Positions 1 through 7,518 of a DNA stretch of 64,000 nucleotides are shown piece after piece (within the stretch, counting starts at the first letter, position 1; every line of letters starts with the position of its first letter). A program made the position numbers and the translations under genes. The stretch spans positions 5,553,234 to 5,617,233 of the forward strand of contig NZ_CP134062.1 in the NCBI RefSeq assembly GCF_031583025.1. The letters are read 5' to 3'. Below the pieces are notes generated by a model that was not told the DNA's origin, did no database searches, and saw only the letters and a list, made by a program, of their open reading frames with translations. Source of the stretch: Mycobacterium sp. Z3061 (GTDB taxonomy: Bacteria > Actinomycetota > Actinomycetes > Mycobacteriales > Mycobacteriaceae).

Positions 1-1122
1 AGCCGGATCGCGGTCGAGACCGGCACGCCGGTGACGTGGACCGAGGAGCAGACGTACTTCTTCCGGCTGTCGGCCTACGCCGAAAAGCTGCTGACGCATT
101 ACCGCGACAACCCGGGTTTCATCGCCCCCGAGACTCGCCGCAATGAGGTCGTCAGCTTCGTCTCGGGCGGTCTGGACGATCTGTCGATCTCGCGCACCTC
201 GTTCGACTGGGGCGTGCAGGTTCCCGGCCATCCGGACCACATCATGTACGTCTGGGTCGATGCGCTGACCAATTATCTGACCGGCGCCGGCTTTCCCGAC
301 ACCGACTCGGAGCTGTTCGCCCGCTACTGGCCCGCGGACCTGCACATGATCGGCAAGGACATCATCAGGTTTCACGCCGTGTACTGGCCGGCGTTTCTGA
401 TGTCGGCCGGAATCGATTTGCCGCGTAGGGTTTTCGCGCACGGCTTCCTGCACAACCGGGGCGAGAAGATGAGCAAGTCGGTGGGAAACATCGTCGATCC
501 GGTGGCGCTGGTCGACACCTTCGGCGTGGACCAGGTCCGCTATTTCCTGTTGCGAGAGATACCTTTTGGACAGGACGGCAGCTACAGCGACGAATCGATC
601 ATCACCCGGATCAACACCGACCTGGCCAACGAGCTCGGGAACCTGGCCCAGCGGTCGCTGTCCATGGTGGCCAAGAACCTGGGCGCGACGGTGCCCGAAC
701 CAGGTGAGTTCATCGCCGCGGATACCGAGTTGCTGGCCACGGCCGACGGCCTGCTCGATCGGGTTCGCGTCCATTTCGATTCGCAGGCAATGCATTTGGC
801 GCTTGAGGCAATCTGGCTGATGCTCGGCGACGCGAACCGGTACTTCTCCGCGCAACAGCCGTGGGTGTTGCGCAAGAGCGAGGCGCAGTCAGACCAGGAG
901 CGGTTCCGGACCACCCTGTACGTCACCTGCGAGGTGGTCCGCATCGCGGCGCTGCTGGTCAGCCCGGTCATGCCGGATTCAGCGGATAAGTTGCTGGACC
1001 TGCTCGGCCAGACCGATGAGCAACGGACATTCGCCGCTGCCGGCGCGCGCCTGACGCCCGGGACTGCGCTGCCCGCGCCGTCCGGTGTGTTCCCGCGGTA
1101 TCAGGCGCCCGAAGCCGAGTGA
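1..1122 (+). CDS. metG: Methionyl-tRNA synthetase, 3' part (5' end outside window)
   Basis: Cytoplasmic enzyme that charges tRNA-Met with methionine for translation. The reading frame is open from base 1, so only about 373 C-terminal codons are visible; the HIGH half of the active site lies upstream of the window. The class I signature KMSKS (within [10 protein letters not shown], nt 461-490) is intact and is preceded by the usual [12 protein letters not shown] context. The anticodon-binding helical domain follows, with motifs such as LANELGNL. There is no C-terminal tRNA-binding (OB) extension, as in the mycobacterial form. The TGA stop at 1120-1122 lies inside a repeat that is copied twice downstream. 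Gene order downstream matches the metG (Rv1007c) neighbourhood of M. tuberculosis, but with a large insertion. Confidence 0.96.
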   Translation, partial: SRIAVETGTPVTWTEEQTYFFRLSAYAEKLLTHYRDNPGFIAPETRRNEVVSFVSGGLDDLSISRTSFDWGVQVPGHPDHIMYVWVDALTNYLTGAGFPDTDSELFARYWPADLHMIGKDIIRFHAVYWPAFLMSAGIDLPRRVFAHGFLHNRGEKMSKSVGNIVDPVALVDTFGVDQVRYFLLREIPFGQDGSYSDESIITRINTDLANELGNLAQRSLSMVAKNLGATVPEPGEFIAADTELLATADGLLDRVRVHFDSQAMHLALEAIWLMLGDANRYFSAQQPWVLRKSEAQSDQERFRTTLYVTCEVVRIAALLVSPVMPDSADKLLDLLGQTDEQRTFAAAGARLTPGTALPAPSGVFPRYQAPEAE

Positions 1123-1231
1123 GCGGAACGCAGTGACGGGAACGAGGCGAGCAAAAGGCCCCGAAGCCGAGTGAGCGGAAGGCAGTGACGGGAACGAGGC
1201 GAGCATCAGGCCCGAAGCCGAGTGAGCGGAG
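1108..1231. repeat. Tandem repeat, 51/52 bp, about 2.4 copies, overlapping the metG stop
   Basis: The string CCCGAAGCCGAGTGAGCGGA begins at 1108, 1160 and 1211. Copies 1 and 2 also share the following GCAGTGACGGGAACGAGGCGAGC segment nearly perfectly; copy 3 is cut short. The first copy contains the last metG codons and its stop, so the repeat appears to be a duplication of the gene's 3' end. Confidence 0.85.
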
Positions 1232-1247
1232 CGATTCTGAAGAATCG
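1232..1247 (+). terminator. Short perfect hairpin after metG
   Basis: CGATTCT-GA-AGAATCG is a perfect 7-bp inverted repeat with a 2-nt centre, about 110 bp after the metG stop. It has no T-tract, so it could be a weak intrinsic terminator or a protein-binding dyad. Confidence 0.3.
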
Positions 1248-1390
1248 TCAAGTCACGTTCACGAAGCCGGATGGCCACATTACGAACCCGAGTTCGCGTT
1301 TTGGTGCCAAGCGGTGTGAGGCCCACTTCAGCGATAGGCCATAATCGCCAAGTGGAGCGAAGACGGAATCGGCAGCCCAGCCAATCCCCG

Positions 1391-1756
1391 ATGACCACCC
1401 TGAAGCAGTTGCCTGCACTGGTGGTACTCGAGCGGATCCCGGTCCCCGTCCTAGCAATCGCGGATGACGGCAGCATCCTGTTCACCAACACCGCATTCGC
1501 CCAGATGGTGGGGTGCGACCCGGAAGAGGTGCTGGCACTGCGCTTTCACGAGATCTTCCACCAGGCGCCGCAGTCGGAGTCCTCACTGCTTTCCTTCGTG
1601 CACGCTCTGGCGAACATGGTGGTCGAGCTGGCACACAAGGACGGCTCGGTGGTCCGGGCCCTGATGAGCCGGTCGGCCGTGATGCGCGCTGACGACAAAT
1701 TTGCTCTGGCCGCATTCCAGGACCTGACCGAACAGTTGTGGGAAGAAGAGCGCTAG
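1391..1756 (+). CDS. Small single PAS-domain protein
   Basis: A 121-residue protein made almost entirely of one PAS sensory domain. Visible PAS features are the VLAIADDGSILFTNTAFAQM strand-turn-helix, the 'GCDPEEVLAL' segment, and the final strand ending in DLTEQ, the usual PAS-to-effector junction. No output domain follows, so it probably signals by protein-protein contact. The ATG at 1391 was chosen because it starts just before the PAS core; the open frame extends upstream to 1271 without homologous character or a convincing ribosome site. It lies alone between metG and the acetyltransferase gene. The ligand is unknown; no haem or flavin signature can be assigned by eye. Confidence 0.75.
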   Translation: MTTLKQLPALVVLERIPVPVLAIADDGSILFTNTAFAQMVGCDPEEVLALRFHEIFHQAPQSESSLLSFVHALANMVVELAHKDGSVVRALMSRSAVMRADDKFALAAFQDLTEQLWEEER

Positions 1757-1839
1757 CCCTCCCACGACCCAGGGGTGTCCTGCCGAGCCGTCAACATATG
1801 AATTCACATAGACTGTAGGTATCCGAATAAGGCTTTCTT

Positions 1840-1853
1840 GATACTTGTAGTAT
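1840..1853 (+). promoter_or_regulatory. Putative promoter -10 (TAGTAT) overlapping the annotated start of the acetyltransferase gene
   Basis: GATACTTGTAGTATGG resembles the AAAAGTATGTARWATGG motif upstream of the PE gene and of the nucleotidyltransferase gene. If TAGTAT (1848-1853) is the -10 box, transcription would start near 1860. The mRNA would then begin just before TTG 1858 or GTG 1864 rather than at ATG 1852. Confidence 0.35.
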
Positions 1854-2415
1854 GGTTTTGCGTGTGATCAAGACTCGCAACGACTTGGAGTCGTACCTCG
1901 AGGCGGACTTGCATGCGCAAGGACTTGAGCGCTGGCGGCATCGCTACCGGGTCATGCACCGAGCCCCATACTTCCAGCGCATGCTGCGCAAGACTGAGTA
2001 TTGGACGAACACGGCCCGGACGCCCTTCGGCCGACTCGTCGCGGCATACCTGCGCCTGCGGCTGAAGTTCCTGGGCGAGAAGCTGGGATTCGGCATCCCG
2101 CTCAACGCCTTCGGTCCCGGCCTGTCCGTCGCCCACGTCGGCTGGGTGCACGTACACCACCGCGCGAAAATCGGCGCCAACTGCCGGATCCACCAGGGCG
2201 TGACGATCGGCGAGGGCCGCCCCGGCGAGTACCCCAGCATCGGTGACGACGTGTTCATCTATCCGGGCGCAATGGTGCTCGGCGCCGATGTCGGCAGCCG
2301 CGTCGGCATCTACGCGGGCGCGGTGGTGACCAAGCCGGTGCCCGACGATGTCGACGTCGCGGGCGTTCCCGCCCGCATCGTCAAGGACCGCAGGACCCGC
2401 GCCGTCAGCGCCTAG
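1852..2415 (+). CDS. Serine-acetyltransferase-like hexapeptide-repeat acyltransferase
   Basis: A 187-residue left-handed beta-helix acetyltransferase of the CysE/LbetaH type, expected to transfer acetyl from acetyl-CoA. The N-terminal 80 residues are helical; the hexapeptide coils run from about residue 95 to 175 (IGANCRIHQGVTIGEG, IGDDVFIYPGAMVLGADV, AGAVVTKPVPDDVDVAGVPA). These show the HxG motif and the PA-x-I closing turn of serine acetyltransferases. It is shorter than biosynthetic CysE, and its place at the edge of a polysaccharide locus favours acetylation of a sugar or glycan precursor. ATG 1852 sits inside a promoter-like box, so GTG 1864 is a possible true start. It converges on the TetR gene at 2418 with a 2-bp gap. 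Confidence 0.8.
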   Translation: MVLRVIKTRNDLESYLEADLHAQGLERWRHRYRVMHRAPYFQRMLRKTEYWTNTARTPFGRLVAAYLRLRLKFLGEKLGFGIPLNAFGPGLSVAHVGWVHVHHRAKIGANCRIHQGVTIGEGRPGEYPSIGDDVFIYPGAMVLGADVGSRVGIYAGAVVTKPVPDDVDVAGVPARIVKDRRTRAVSA

Positions 2416-2417
2416 CG

Positions 2418-3128
2418 CTAGCTGCTCTCCGGCACACCGGCTACGGCGCCCGCCGGCGCGGTGGGCCGGGTGTGCCGCAAAGCTTCCCGGGCGAGGAACT
2501 GCCGGAAGTACGGCAGCGACGCTTCCGCGGCGACACCGGGAAGCAGAGAAATCCAAATCTGGCTCAGCCGCCCGTTGAGTTCGTCGAGCATGCCGTCGCT
2601 CTGCCGGGTCCGCGCCATGGCGATGGAGAGCAACCGGGTCCCGAACATCGCGCCGACGATCGTCTCGGCGAGCGATTGCGGGTCGACGTCCTCCCGCAGG
2701 TCCCCTTCGTCGATCGCCTCGCGGGCCTGGACCGCCATTTCCGCCACCCAGCCGGCGCAGCAGCGCGCCGCCGCGTCGTTAAACCCGCTGAGCGCGGCGA
2801 TCAGTTGCTCGGCCGCACGTGCGGTCTTGTCCGTACTGAGCACGTTGGCGATCGCAAAGGTGCCGTGAATCATGTTCTCCAGCGCCGGCGAAGCCGATCC
2901 ACACACGTTGCGAAACGCCCCGATGAGCACTTCGGCGCCCTCGTCGATGATGTCGGACGCGAGCGCTTCTTTTGAATCGAAGTGGTGGTAAAGGGCGCCC
3001 TTGGTCATCCCGGTGCGCTCGATGATGGTGCCCCAACCGGCGGCGGCGTACCCGACCTCACTGAAGACGTCGATCGCCGCGTCCAGAATCTTCCGCCGGG
3101 TTACCTCGGATCGAACCTGGCGCGCCAT
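2418..3128 (-). CDS. TetR-family regulator, gamma-butyrolactone-receptor (ScbR/ArpA)-like
   Basis: A 236-residue TetR repressor. The N-terminal helix-turn-helix (residues about 8-55) contains RRKILDAAIDVFSEVGY and the recognition segment TGMTKGALYHHF. The C-terminal ligand domain carries the ScbR-family pattern, including LTxLP-like spacing, 'VDPQSLAETIVGAMFG' and the ISLLPGVA ending. The ATG at 3128 is the first in frame. It is tandem with, and 140 bp downstream of, a second regulator of the same subfamily, and it sits beside the polysaccharide locus. The ligand is unknown; a small diffusible lactone is only an analogy from Streptomyces. Confidence 0.8.
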   Translation of the reverse strand: MARQVRSEVTRRKILDAAIDVFSEVGYAAAGWGTIIERTGMTKGALYHHFDSKEALASDIIDEGAEVLIGAFRNVCGSASPALENMIHGTFAIANVLSTDKTARAAEQLIAALSGFNDAAARCCAGWVAEMAVQAREAIDEGDLREDVDPQSLAETIVGAMFGTRLLSIAMARTRQSDGMLDELNGRLSQIWISLLPGVAAEASLPYFRQFLAREALRHTRPTAPAGAVAGVPESS

Positions 3129-3268
3129 TGGCCATGCCTCCCCAGTGATGTCAATCCGGTTCAGCTCCGGACCTCGGCGTCTTGTTCCTGCTGGTCAGCC
3201 GGATAAGCGTAGCAGCAGCAGGTGCGGCGTTTCCGATCGCGCGTGCCAGATCGTCTCCGGTGTCGAAA

Positions 3269-3946
3269 TCATGGAGCAATCACCTGGGCCGGGGCGGCCT
3301 TGACCGCCAGCGCCGTACGCCGTCGAAGGAATTGCGCGAAGTAGTCGGCCCGGTCCGGTTGCAGGACAGCGGCAAGGATCAGCACCCAGTTCCGTTCCAG
3401 GTCGAGCAGGAAACTTCGCGGGTCGTCCAGGTCGCTGGTCTGACGCAGTCCCAGGTACATCGACACGATCAACCGCCCGATGTCACGCGGCTCCCAGCGC
3501 TGGGCCACGTCCCCCTCGCTGATGGCGCGCTTGGCGACGCTGGCCAGGGCATCGACCCAGCCGCCCAGCAGACTGGCCTGCAACCCTTCGGTGCGCCCCA
3601 CCGACTCAATCAGGTGCAAAGCGGCTCTGGCCACGTCCTTCGAGATGTCCTGCACGGCGATCAGGTAGCAGAAGTCGATCAGGGTTTCCAGGCCGGACAG
3701 CTGGCGGGACAGCAGGTCCTCGACGGCCACCCTGCCCATTGAGGTGTGTTGCTCGATGATGGCCACCGCAAGGGCGTGCTTGGAGCGGAAGTGGAAGTAC
3801 ATCGCGCCCTTGGTCAGTTCGGCCTCGGCGAGAATGTCGTCCAGTCCGACATCGTGGTACGCGCGGCGGGCGAACTGGTGTGCGGCCGCCCGCAGAATCT
3901 GTTGCCGGGTGCTGTCTGCTCGTCCGTCGGCCGATTCAGTCGACAT
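3269..3946 (-). CDS. TetR-family regulator, second ScbR-like paralogue
   Basis: A 225-residue TetR repressor. The helix-turn-helix region is STRQQILRAAAHQFARRAY followed by ELTKGAMYFHFRSKHALA, the hallmark Y-F-H-F-x-S-K. The C-terminal part (WEPRDIGRLIVSMYLGLRQ, then FLLDLERNWVLILAAVLQP) follows the gamma-butyrolactone-receptor layout. It is related to, but clearly diverged from, the regulator at 2418-3128. It is divergent from the PE/PPE genes across a 410-bp intergenic region, so it could control those genes and itself. Confidence 0.8.
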   Translation of the reverse strand: MSTESADGRADSTRQQILRAAAHQFARRAYHDVGLDDILAEAELTKGAMYFHFRSKHALAVAIIEQHTSMGRVAVEDLLSRQLSGLETLIDFCYLIAVQDISKDVARAALHLIESVGRTEGLQASLLGGWVDALASVAKRAISEGDVAQRWEPRDIGRLIVSMYLGLRQTSDLDDPRSFLLDLERNWVLILAAVLQPDRADYFAQFLRRRTALAVKAAPAQVIAP

Positions 3947-4210
3947 CTACCCGCGGCACGCTTTCGGGCGTGCCGAATAGCGGGCAGCAGCGTTGAGCGG
4001 AGCGATCACCTTCACCATCGCGATGCCTTCCTCGACCAGGTGGCCAGACCATCGGATGGTGAGCCGTCCACCGGCGTGTGTCTCAGGCGGCACATTGGAC
4101 GCCACCTGTGAGGTTATCAAGTTCGCGGCGACCTGCAGGGTTACACGCCGACCTGACTGCATCCGTCCCCTGGCAATACCTTAGGTCTGCTCTCACGCTG
4201 CAATAGGTTC

Positions 4211-4229
4211 TAAAAGTATGTAGAATGGG
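4211..4229 (+). promoter_or_regulatory. Promoter motif upstream of the PE/PPE operon
   Basis: TAAAAGTATGTAGAATGGG matches GAAAAGTATGTAATAATGG found at 5957-5975 before the polysaccharide operon. TAGAAT is a plausible sigma-A -10 hexamer, giving a leader of about 125 nt. Confidence 0.5.
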
Positions 4230-4253
4230 TATATACGTGATCTGTTGGTCTGT

Positions 4254-4341
4254 GGAGGGCGGACAAACGGGTCCGAACCACCAGTTCGGCCTGGTCGCGA
4301 TTACTGCCGCCCTCCCGGCCCACTGCACCGACACCCGTTTG
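4254..4341 (+). promoter_or_regulatory. Potentially structured 5' leader of the PE mRNA
   Basis: Two perfect 9-bp pairings cross each other: GGAGGGCGG (4254-4262) with CCGCCCTCC (4307-4315), and CAAACGGGT (4264-4272) with ACCCGTTTG (4333-4341). A 6-bp hairpin CCGAAC-CACCA-GTTCGG (4273-4289) lies inside. The second 3' arm ends about 4 nt before the ribosome site AGGAG (4346-4350), so folding could affect initiation at 4357. Confidence 0.35.
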
Positions 4342-4356
4342 CGTTAGGAGAGCCGC

Positions 4357-4656
4357 ATGTCGTTCGTCACCACGCAGCCAGAATCCCTGACCGCGTCGGC
4401 CAGCACGCTGCAGGGCGTCGGCTGTGCCGTCGACACGGTCAGCGCGGCCGCGGCCGGTCCGACCACCGCGATCGTCCCGGCCGCCGGCGATGAGGTGTCG
4501 GCGCTGACGGCCGCGCAATTCGCCGCGCACGGCCACCTGTACCAGGCGGTGAGCGCCCAAGCTGCCGCTATTCACGAGATGTTTGTCCAGGTCCTGGGGG
4601 TCAGCGCCGGTTCGTACGCCGCCACGGAAGCGGCCAACGCCGCGGCGGCCCGCTGA
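4357..4656 (+). CDS. PE-family protein
   Basis: A 99-residue protein consisting of just the PE domain, with the family start MSFVTTQPE and an Ala-rich two-helix hairpin. A 'YAATEAANAAAAR' tail holds the YxxxE-type general secretion signal (Y-A-A-T-E) of ESX substrates. PE proteins pair with a PPE partner in a four-helix bundle and are exported by type VII secretion. AGGAG ends 6 nt before the ATG. The PPE gene follows 18 bp later in the same operon, and the pair precedes the polysaccharide operon. The substrate or role is unknown. Confidence 0.93.
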   Translation: MSFVTTQPESLTASASTLQGVGCAVDTVSAAAAGPTTAIVPAAGDEVSALTAAQFAAHGHLYQAVSAQAAAIHEMFVQVLGVSAGSYAATEAANAAAAR

Positions 4657-4674
4657 CGGACAGGGGTATCGACA

Positions 4675-5832
4675 ATGGATTTCGGCGCACTGCCACCGGA
4701 GATCAACTCCGCGCGGATGTACACCGGCGCGGGGGCGGAGCCGCTGCTGGCGGCCTCCGTCGCCTGGGATGAGCTGGCCGCCGAGTTGGCGAGCGCGGCC
4801 TCGTCCTACGCGTCGGTGATCGCAGGCCTCACCAGTGGGCCCTGGCTCGGCCCCGCCGCGATCTCCGCGGCCTCGGCCGCCACCCCCTACGCGGTATGGA
4901 TGGGAGCCACGGCCACCCAGGCCGAGCAATCCGCCGCCCAGGCCAGGGCCGCGGTGAGCGCCTACGAGGCGGCGTACGCGATGACGGTCCCACCAGCTGT
5001 TATCGCGGCCAATCGGGCACTGCTGGCCATGCTGGTGGCGACCAATTTCTTCGGCCAGAACTCTCCGGCGATCGCAGCGACGGAGGCCCACTACAGCGAG
5101 ATGTGGGCGCAGGACGCCGCGGCCATGTACGGCTACGCGGCGGGCTCGGCGGCGGCTTCGACGCTGACTCCGTTCGAGGCGCCACCACAGGTCACCGACC
5201 CGGCCGGCGCCGCGGCGCAGGCCACTGCAGTGTCGGAGGCCACCGGCGAGGCCGCGGCGACCCAGGCCACCCTGGCCTCGCTGGTCAGCGCACTTCCGAA
5301 CACGCTGCAGAGCATGGCAACGCCGGCGTCGCTCGGTACGGCCGCGGCCGGTGTGCCGATCAGCACCACCTCCACTGGCGACATCGCCAACCTGCTGAAT
5401 ATCGCGGTGATGCCGCTCTTCGCGATCAGCAGCGTGTTGGGCATCGCCCAGACACTGCAGGGCATGACTGCCGCCGCCGCCCAGGTGGGCGAGGTGGCCG
5501 CCGAAGCCGCGGAGGCCGCCGCCGGCGCGGCCGCCGCCGGCGCGGAAGCGGCCGGGGGGGCTGCACTGGGAGCCATGGGGCAGGCGGCCAGCCTGGGTTC
5601 GCTATCGGTGCCACCGGCCTGGACCAGCGTCATCCCGACGGCCCATCTGGCCGGCGTCAGTTCTGCTCTGCCGGGGGGCGCGCCGGGCGCTACGGGCACG
5701 ATGCCGCCGAGCCTGTTAGGCGGGCTGCCGCGTGCGGCCGCGGCTCCAGGTGGCGCACCGGGGCCGAGGTACGGACTGGTCCCCACCGTGATGGCACAAC
5801 CGCCGTCCGCGGGGTACGGCGGCGTGATCTGA
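4675..5832 (+). CDS. PPE-family protein, PPE-SVP subfamily
   Basis: A 385-residue PPE protein. The N-terminal 180 residues are the PPE domain: start [12 protein letters not shown], then a WxG-type turn near GPWLGPAA, then long Ala-rich helices. The C-terminal region is Ala/Gly-rich and contains [10 protein letters not shown] (about residue 313), the SVPxxW signature of the PPE-SVP subfamily. It is expected to form a heterodimer with the upstream PE protein and to be exported by an ESX-5-type system; no ESX core genes are in the window. The start ATG follows the PE stop by 18 bp. PPE-SVP proteins are typical of slow-growing mycobacteria. Confidence 0.94.
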   Translation: MDFGALPPEINSARMYTGAGAEPLLAASVAWDELAAELASAASSYASVIAGLTSGPWLGPAAISAASAATPYAVWMGATATQAEQSAAQARAAVSAYEAAYAMTVPPAVIAANRALLAMLVATNFFGQNSPAIAATEAHYSEMWAQDAAAMYGYAAGSAAASTLTPFEAPPQVTDPAGAAAQATAVSEATGEAAATQATLASLVSALPNTLQSMATPASLGTAAAGVPISTTSTGDIANLLNIAVMPLFAISSVLGIAQTLQGMTAAAAQVGEVAAEAAEAAAGAAAAGAEAAGGAALGAMGQAASLGSLSVPPAWTSVIPTAHLAGVSSALPGGAPGATGTMPPSLLGGLPRAAAAPGGAPGPRYGLVPTVMAQPPSAGYGGVI

Positions 5833-5956
5833 CGCCGGTACGGCGTGATCGTGCGGTTTGAACAGCTGACCACCAACTTACCGTTTTACCAGGTTACAAG
5901 TTCAATAAATCACCATCTGAAGTACTTATCGCTCGTTTTTTGGCCTTATCTCGTCC

Positions 5957-5976
5957 GAAAAGTATGTAATAATGGT
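5957..5976 (+). promoter_or_regulatory. Promoter motif of the polysaccharide operon
   Basis: GAAAAGTATGTAATAATGGT, about 80 bp before the first structural gene, closely matches the motif at 4211-4229. TAATAAT is a plausible -10 box. The surrounding 100 bp are markedly AT-rich compared with the window. Confidence 0.5.
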
Positions 5977-6028
5977 TCTGTCAGGTAGTTGGGTATGACA
6001 GCCCAACGACGGCCGTAGGAGAGCAGCA

Positions 6029-6061
6029 GTGAGCGGTTTGCAGAGGGGGGCACGGAAATGA
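6029..6061 (+). CDS. Ten-codon leader ORF coupled to the nucleotidyltransferase gene
   Basis: GTG start at 6029 with AGGAG 7 nt upstream (6017-6021). It encodes MSGLQRGARK and ends in a TGA that overlaps the ATG of the next gene (ATGA, 6058-6061). The ideal ribosome-site spacing and stop-start overlap suggest translational coupling; the peptide itself may have no function. It could also be a chance frame. Confidence 0.35.
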   Translation: MSGLQRGARK

Positions 6062-6858
6062 AGGTCGTACTGTTCTGTGGCGGTTACGGCATGCGGATGC
6101 GCAGCGCCGCCGGGGATCTCATTCCGAAGCCCCTTCAGATGGTCGGGCCCCGACCCCTGTTGTGGCACGTGATGCGCTACTACGCGCACTACGGCCACAC
6201 GGAGTTCATCCTGTGCCTGGGTTACGGACAGTCGTTGGTGAAGGACTTCTTCGTCAACTACCGGGAAACGGAGTCCAACGACTTCGTCATGCGGGGCGGC
6301 AAAGTCGAGCTGCTCGACACCGACATGTCGAACTGGACGATCACCTTCGTCGACACCGGCCTGGAGTCGCCGATCGGCGAGCGGCTGCGCCGGGTTCGCA
6401 AGCACCTCGGTGATGACGAGTACTTCCTCGCCAACTACGCCGACGTCCTGACCGACGCGCCGCTGGACACCATGATCGAGCGGTTCCACGCGGCCGGTGC
6501 CGCCGCGTCGATGCTGGTCGTACCCCCGCAGTCGTCGTTCCACTGCGTCGACGTCAGTACTCACGGGGATATCAAGGAGATCGCTCCGATCGCCAAGTTC
6601 CCCATCTGGGTCAACGGCGGCTACTTCGTGCTCCGTCAGGACGTCATCGACCTCATCCCCGAGAACGGCGACCTGGTCGGCGACGCGTGCATGGAGCTGG
6701 CCGGCACCGGGCGCTTGCTGGGCTACCAGCACGACGGCTTCTGGAAGCCCGCCGACACCTTCAAAGAGCGTGCCGAACTCGACGCCGACTACAACCGTGG
6801 CGTTCGCCCGTGGGCGGTCTGGGAGACGCCGACGGCATTGGTGGAAGCGTCGGCATGA
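6058..6858 (+). CDS. Sugar-1-phosphate nucleotidyltransferase (glucose-1-phosphate cytidylyltransferase-like)
   Basis: A 266-residue GT-A fold nucleotidyltransferase expected to activate a sugar 1-phosphate to an NDP-sugar for polysaccharide assembly. The N-terminal nucleotide-binding loop is VLFCGGYGMRMR with IPKPLQMVG (catalytic K-P) close behind. LANYADVLTD carries the metal-binding Asp, and WVNGGYFVL and FWKPADTFKER fit the RfbF/CDP-glucose branch. The usual RfbF length is about 257. It is the first gene of the plus-strand operon; GGGGGG at 6045-6050 is the ribosome site. The true NTP and sugar cannot be fixed from sequence, and no CDP-glucose dehydratase is nearby. Confidence 0.85.
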   Translation: MKVVLFCGGYGMRMRSAAGDLIPKPLQMVGPRPLLWHVMRYYAHYGHTEFILCLGYGQSLVKDFFVNYRETESNDFVMRGGKVELLDTDMSNWTITFVDTGLESPIGERLRRVRKHLGDDEYFLANYADVLTDAPLDTMIERFHAAGAAASMLVVPPQSSFHCVDVSTHGDIKEIAPIAKFPIWVNGGYFVLRQDVIDLIPENGDLVGDACMELAGTGRLLGYQHDGFWKPADTFKERAELDADYNRGVRPWAVWETPTALVEASA

Positions 6859-7511
6859 TCCCGCTGACTTTCTCCGGATCGGGCATCAGCTCGGTCGCGG
6901 CGATCGGTGCGCACTGCGACGACATCCTCATCGGTGCCGGCGCCACCCTGATGCAGCTCGAGCGCAGCAACCCCGGCCTTGTCATCCACGCACTCGTCCT
7001 GACCGGCGCCGGGACCGAGCGCGAAATCGAGGAGAAAAGCGCCTTTGCGGCTTTCTTTCCCCAGGCCGACGTGCGCCTGACGGTGACCGACCTGCCCGAC
7101 GGCCACCTCCCTGAACACTGGGGCACCGTCAAACGACACCTCGCTGCATTCCGCCGCGGCTGCGAGCCCGACCTGGTGCTGGGTCCCCAGCGCGCCGACT
7201 ACCACCAGGATCACCGGCTACTGGCCAAACTGATCCCAACCGAGTTCCGGGCCCACCTGGTGCTGGGCTACGAAATCCTCAAGTGGGAGTCAGACCTGCC
7301 GAATCCCATGCTCTACGTGCCGGTTCCGGCTGACGTCGCGGCCGCCAAGACACGGCTGCTCGCCGAGCACTACCCGTCGCAGGCAGGGCGGGACTGGTTC
7401 GACGACGAGACGTTCCTCGGCTTGATGCGGGTGCGCGGGGTGCAGAGTCGCGCCCGCTACGCCGAGGGCTTCGTGACGGAGAAGGCCGTGCTGAGTCCGG
7501 CCGCCGGGTAG
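6855..7511 (+). CDS. PIG-L family deacetylase
   Basis: A 218-residue LmbE/PIG-L-type zinc hydrolase, probably removing an N-acetyl group from a sugar or sugar nucleotide. The metal motif is present as AIGAHCDDILIGAG (usual AHPDD; here H-C-D-D), and the second ligand pair is DYHQDHR (HxxH). The ATG overlaps the preceding stop by 4 bp (ATGA), so it is translationally coupled. Substrate candidates are the product of the upstream nucleotidyltransferase or a lipid-linked intermediate. Confidence 0.85.
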   Translation: MIPLTFSGSGISSVAAIGAHCDDILIGAGATLMQLERSNPGLVIHALVLTGAGTEREIEEKSAFAAFFPQADVRLTVTDLPDGHLPEHWGTVKRHLAAFRRGCEPDLVLGPQRADYHQDHRLLAKLIPTEFRAHLVLGYEILKWESDLPNPMLYVPVPADVAAAKTRLLAEHYPSQAGRDWFDDETFLGLMRVRGVQSRARYAEGFVTEKAVLSPAAG

Positions 7512-7518
7512 CCCGATC

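Larger units (their letters stand above)
3947..4356. other. 410-bp intergenic region between TetR and PE genes
   Basis: I see no convincing gene in 3947-4200; the short frames there (63-71 codons) lack ribosome sites and mycobacterial codon bias. The right half holds an AT-rich promoter motif at 4211-4229 and a structured leader (4254-4341), described separately. Confidence 0.5.

Noticed and set aside
3947..4184. Small genes between TetR and PE (63-71 codons on either strand)
   Set aside because: No ribosome sites, no recognisable sequence, and atypical composition.
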